Source of the DNA: Macrotrachela quadricornifera
Taxonomy: Eukaryota > Rotifera > Eurotatoria > Philodinida > Philodinidae
Assembly (NCBI GenBank): GCA_022393335.1
Contig: JAJEKB010021384.1
Location: forward strand, 1,518,209 to 1,582,208
Direction of reading: 5' to 3'
DNA length: 64,000 nucleotides
The notes below the pieces were generated by a model that made no database searches, was not told the DNA's origin, and saw only the letters and a list, made by a program, of their open reading frames with translations. This document shows, piece after piece, positions 59,185-64,000 of this stretch. The number at the start of each line of letters is the position of its first letter. Position 1 is the first letter of the stretch. The translations under genes and the position numbers were made by a program.

Positions 59185-60070
59185 CCCTCCTTATAATAGA
59201 AGATCCGGATCTTCTATTCAAAATAATTTTTCGGTTTTTGATTTTTAAAATCCACTTATTTGGAGTTCAGTGAGTATTAAGTTAAAATCTTTCGTGATTT
59301 AGCATTAGCCATATTTTTTCAGCTTTTAGTCTATTTTAAGAAGTAGTAAATAATACTAATATTGACTAATTCAAATACTTTCAAAACAGAGGTAAATAAA
59401 GCTCTTATGAGAGGATAAGAAGGACAATTAAAACTTAGATTTAGTCCTCTTGTCAGAAGATGTTTTCCAGAAAAATATTCATCAGACGAGCATGGTCTAT
59501 AAATAGTGATCAAAATTGATAATCTACCCTGTCAGAAAATAAAATGGTTGTGGATATTTTGGCAATAACTCAAGAACGAAAAAGGCCATAAAGCTGTGGT
59601 TTTATCAATCTACCAAGAAGATATTGGGACGTCTATTTCTTCAATATTGTATAGAAATGACCTACCATGTGTAGCTTGCACCATAAGTTCAAAATAGAGG
59701 AGTAATGAAAGCAATGATTAGTTACCTTAACTGTTGTAACTACTGTTAAAATACATGAATTAGTTACGAACTGGCTGAAGAAGGGGCCGAAAAAGAATCT
59801 ATCCTTCCTTGATTGTGAATTTCCTTTTGAAAAATAGAACGAAAAAATTTTTGTACAACTGAAATTATGAATAATTACTGTTTAACTTTTCCTATAGAAT
59901 ATTCATTCCTCTCTTCGGAGAATGTCTGCGTATATTTTATGTATTAGATGATATGAGAGGACATGCATTGGCATAAGGATTTGACCTGATTTTTAGAAAA
60001 ACTTGCCCCAAAATGCTATTAGAAGGCCTCTCATAATAGAAGACCCAGGGTCTTTTATTATGAGGGGGGG
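59185..60070. mobile_element. possible element with palindromic ends
   Basis: The left end holds a perfect 24-base palindrome (AATAGAAGATCC at 59195, then GGATCTTCTATT). The right end, at 60027-60066, holds a similar near-palindrome of about 40 bases (CATAATAGAAGACCC then GGGTCTTTTATTATG). Both follow CCTC-like bases and a T-rich context. The 800 bases between encode nothing recognisable. This could be a foldback-type element. Confidence 0.45.
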
Positions 60071-60099
60071 GGATTTACTCATTCTAACTATTTTGTACA

Positions 60100-60960
60100 T
60101 GAATTCCTTTTTAATATCTAATACTATTTAATACTATGCAATCGAATTGATTTCTCTGCGTAAAGTGTAAAAAAATATATTGTATAATTATTCGAAGTTT
60201 TAAGCGATTTTTTCTCTCTTATTTGAAACACCGATTCTCATTTTACAAATTTTTACATTTATTCATGTTGGATAGCATATAGTTCCCCTTTTCTATCATT
60301 TATGCGCTTGGCATTCTGTTAAACTGCTGTATCAAATGCATTTTCTCCCGTAGATTTTATATATAAATGAGAAATATTGGGAAAATTATATAGAGTCATT
60401 GAGTTTAATACCTAGTTATATTCCCATTAGTTCTTTTTATAATTATTTTCATTGTATAAAACTCGTTCTTTGTTAAGAAACTATATTTGATCAATAAAAA
60501 TTTCAAAAGAAGAGCTATACGTTGATGCAAATTATACAATAATCATGTCGGTAATGATAGATATACTTTGATGAATGTCCCATTAATCAAAGCGTTATTA
60601 ATGAAAAGAGGCAGTCAACGTCATGCATCTAAATTTTGTTCGTTAGCTTTCTTTCTTCCTATTATTTAAAAATGTTGCTTTGAAGAAATTAAGACCTAGC
60701 ACGTCTCATTTCAACTATATTCATTAAGATAAGAGACTTGATTCTCACTACATGCCAATTTGAGCACTATTTCTGTCTGGTAAGTGAAAAAGAAAAGATA
60801 CGATTTATATTATATATATTTTTATAAAATCCTCACAATACAATATGGAAGGAATTTTCAGATTCGTCTGATATATAATCTAGTTTTCAGAAAGTTATTC
60901 TTTTGATGGATTCCAATAAAAAAATTATCATTATCAGAAGGAAAATAATAGTTTCACCTA
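60100..60960. other. intergenic stretch, no gene seen
   Basis: AT-rich, without recognisable coding sequence or clear repeats. The stretch 61340-62050 is alike. Confidence 0.5.
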
Positions 60961-60968
60961 TATTACAA

Positions 60969-61338
60969 CACTAGTGAACGTACTCACTATAGAAAATGCT
61001 GCAAGAACTCATCAGTCGTACTCACAATGTATTTTGAGTGTTCGAGTACTGTCACTGAACTTTCAGGTAAGATTAATAAGTATTTGAGTACTACAACAGT
61101 GTGCTTGTATAGTGGTATTTTGTAGCTGATTACGACGACTACATACTTTGAGGTTATTGTAATTAGAATTTTTAGTATTCGATGCTCATTGGGCTTCAAG
61201 AAGCAATGTAGAATGGAGAAATGTTTGCTATATTTCGTTGCCATCATTAGTAGATAGTAAAAATAATCCAGTACTGGCGCGAATAAATGAGTACTCATGC
61301 AAATAAGTCGTACTCGTTGTATGCGTATTTTCACTAGG
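60969..61338. repeat. possible short inverted-repeat element
   Basis: CACTAGTGAACGTACTCA at the left corresponds loosely to the reverse complement CCCTAGTGAAAATACGCA at the right, and GTACTC-rich motifs recur inside. No target duplication was confirmed. Confidence 0.3.
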
Positions 61339-62050
61339 GAGCTTATTAACGCCTCGTTTCCCCATTTTAAATATATTTTTCTTCTTCTTTCAAAGTGAAT
61401 ACCTCTCTAATTAGTATAGTTTGTAATAGAAAAATCCTCCCTGTTGAAGTGCAATGAGTCTTAAAATGGTTCACTTGCCATACTCTATTCTCTTGTTGTT
61501 GATTTTGATAGTTATTACCCAATAGAGCTTGTCAATAATCTATATATAAAGATTTTTAATTTCATTTTTTCTTTGAATAATTTTGACATTCATTGTAGTC
61601 GATGTGCGATGATGAAGATTTAAACTGTATGATGTTACTTGTTCTCTAGCATTATAATTGAGGATATTTTTGAATTGATTTATAGGCTTTCGCTCTTTAT
61701 CACTTAACCAACCTAGAAAGATTCCCATAATCTGTAGACAGTAAGTATATTGGCCAATGAAAACTGCATAGTTATTATCTGTTCTGTATTAGTGAGAGCT
61801 GTGTGTTTAGATATGTCAACATCCTTTATTGCATTGTCAGTTTTCTATAGTATGCTGAATAATAGTTCAAATGTCTTTGCAATGAGAGAATTCTGTCTTA
61901 GAATATTCGCCAGAATTGTCATATTATTAAATCATTACAAACTTTAAAATTTTAGACACACTATTGCGAAACATTATCTGAAAAAGATAATAAGCAATAT
62001 TTTGTTAGCTATTAACTATTATTCTATTTGACAAAATTGTCGTTCACTAA

Positions 62051-63372
62051 ATGTCTTCATTGGGTAGTACGCTAATTCTTGTACAACAAGGATTGATTCG
62101 TTATGTCTATCCAATTTATCTTATTTTTGGCGTAACTGGTTGTTGTCTCAATATTATACTCTTCACTCGGCGACAATTTCGTACTGTATCTTGTTGTATA
62201 TGTAAGTTGTTATTAATAATGAGAGTATTAAACAACAATAAGTAGGGGTGTATCATTTAGCAGTAAAATGAGATTTGTTTTGCTTGATTGATTATTCTTC
62301 CTGAGAAATATTTGTTCCAAACTTAGTTTTTTATGCTAAATTCTATATGCTGTTGTCTACATATGGAGGAAGGTCTCACTCGATCCTACAGCGCAGATAA
62401 TAAAGATTGAAAATTTAACAAGTCTATTTAATGTTCAGAAGCTCATTATATATTGTATCTTTCTATGCAGATTTCACAATGGCATCTATAATGACGCTAT
62501 TTCACCTGCTTCTTGGAGTCCCGTTGAATATATACGCAATTGATCATGAGAATCTATACATGACAATCGTTAGTTTATGCAAGATTCGTAGTTATTTGCT
62601 TCAATTCAGCTCTATGATGTATCGTTGGTGTTTGGTTGCAGCTTGTTTTGACTATTATGCACTTACATCAACTAATGCACGTCTGAGAGATTTCTCTAAA
62701 GCTCGTGTTGCTTATTGTGTTATAGTAGTGATGACGATCATATGGCTTATATTACCTGTACATATTCTAATTTTTTTCAATGTAAGAGCAAGTAGATGTG
62801 GTCTATATGATATGGGTGCAGCACTCTATCACAGTATTTTTACCACGACTACTGGCAGCATTCTTCCAGTTTCTATAATGATTGTTAGTACTCTGCTCAT
62901 TCGACACAATCTTGTTCTTAAACGTCAGCGTCGTCGTCAACTTACTACCAATCAGCTAAACAATAATGAACATGCACAGCATCGACGTGATCAACAAGTT
63001 TTTGCAATGCTTCTGCTCCAAGCATTTGTTTATGTTTTGACTCAAATGCCTTGGATGCTCTTTAATGTTTATAGTGCTGTGACAATTTATGTTTCAAATA
63101 AGTCATCTAATCGTACAGCTATCGAACAATTTCTTGCCTTTATGACCGAAGCGACACTTTATCTTTTTGACATTTTGTCATTCTATTTATATACAATGGT
63201 ATCGCATACATTTCGTTATGAACTGATGAAACTGTTACGCTGTTTACCCAGACATAGATTGACAAATGATATTAACCGCATCATTCCGTTAACAAACAAT
63301 ACTCCAGCTAGAATAGATATTGAACCAATTCACACTGTCGCTTATTTCAACGGAAGACCAATCAATACATAA
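62051..63372 (+). CDS. rhodopsin-like G-protein-coupled receptor, 2 exons
   Basis: Exons 62051-62201 and 62471-63372 join in frame to 351 codons (350 residues) across a 269-base GT-AG intron. Seven hydrophobic segments can be followed: VYPIYLIFGVTGCCLNIIL (first, with the GxxxN-type pattern), SIMTLFHLLLGVPL, a third ending in YRWCLVAACFDYYAL in place of the usual DRY motif, VIVVMTIIWLILPVHILIF, SILPVSIMIVSTLL, FAMLLLQAFVYVLTQMPWML, and a seventh around FLAFMTEATLYLFDILSFYL. It is a membrane receptor of class A, similar in layout to neuropeptide-type receptors. The ligand is unknown. The missing DRY is notable but common in expanded invertebrate families. Confidence 0.85.
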
Positions 63373-64000
63373 GAAACATTTGTTCTCATTTTCTTCCTCT
63401 TTTATCCTTCAGTTGTTTCATAGAATGAACTTTGATATTACTAAAAATCTATTGTCACGACCAATACACCTTCCGATCATTGGCTTTTTTCGATTAAATT
63501 ACTAAAATAAAAAAACTCGGAGAAATTTTCCTTGTTTAAATACGAGTACAGATATTGATTTCATAAAAATAACTGTTTATATATATTAAAATTTTGATCA
63601 AACAAATTTTACAGGAATTTATAACTTTAAATCATTGGAGAAGACTGAATTTTTATTAATTAAAATTAATGTATTCTCTCAATAATAACTTGGATTTATA
63701 ATTAATGATTTACTTTGACTAAAGAATCACTTTCGGAGACGAGACTCAATAAGGAAAAGAGTCTTTATTAAGATAAAACAAACTTTTATGAAACACAAGA
63801 CTTTACAATTTGAGCTTGTAGCCAAAAACAGTCATTATAATATGTAACGATGTCATTAGTCACAGTTTTTTTATGTTTGATATATGACTTCAGCCATCCA
63901 ATACGGTTGTGCAATAGAGAACAAACTGTTTAAGTATTAAATAAACAAAAAATCTGATTCAATCAACCGTTTATTATTATGTCGTGTTTCTGTACAAATA
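63373..64000. other. downstream stretch, no gene seen
   Basis: AT-rich with no convincing open frame; the short frame at 63320-63505 overlaps the receptor's end in another frame and is not supported. Confidence 0.5.

Overview
The window looks like nuclear DNA of a small AT-rich animal, most likely a bdelloid rotifer. This is an inference: introns are short (about 45-70 bases, GT-AG). The genes include multi-exon leucine-rich-repeat and F-box genes, a rhodopsin-like receptor, a proteasome gene and P450 genes. The DNA-transposon load is heavy and varied, and one P450-reductase fusion resembles bacterial or fungal enzymes. No rRNA, tRNA or CRISPR was seen.

Left part (1-18463). A broken piggyBac copy is followed on the minus strand by a decayed gene for a cysteine-rich membrane protein (1187-4470). 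A three-exon family-3-like cytochrome P450 lies at 6275-8033 (+). A fine 21-exon F-box/leucine-rich-repeat gene lies at 10174-13159 (-), with one repeat per exon. A second piggyBac copy follows, then a complete mariner element (15520-16821) and two copies of an unknown 3' exon.

Centre (18473-34908). This is the most interesting region. Two inverted ends of about 42 bases, each holding a doubled 14-base motif, are flanked by the same 9 bases (GCTTAAATA) and bound a 16.4 kb unit. Inside are a FLYWCH/MULE transposase (+) and three minus-strand genes for replication-type proteins: a PrimPol-like primase, an RPA70-like single-strand-binding protein, and a DUF3987-like P-loop ATPase. The 9-base duplication fits a Mutator-like element. 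I read the unit as a giant Mutator-like transposon carrying its own replication kit. It also holds 8 tandem repeats of about 99 bases near the left end, a hairpin of about 870 bases in the primase intron, and a nested 578-base piggyBac-type short element.

Right part (34909-64000). An F-box gene with one in-frame stop is followed by two decaying genes that flank an intact PSMA5 proteasome gene. One of these has a 164-base solo LTR in its coding sequence and a hAT element one base before its ATG. The far side of that hAT carries a broken duplicate of the 5' end of the F-box/LRR gene and no matching target duplication, which suggests rearrangement through the transposon. Next come a second intact mariner (49250-50951), a secreted leucine-rich protein with one stop, a hAT fragment, a 1037-residue P450-reductase fusion without introns (54353-57466), a small secreted cysteine-rich protein, some foldback elements, and a rhodopsin-like receptor (62051-63372).

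Several otherwise well-kept genes carry one or a few in-frame stops. This could be decay of spare copies, allelic variation or consensus errors; the sequence alone cannot decide.
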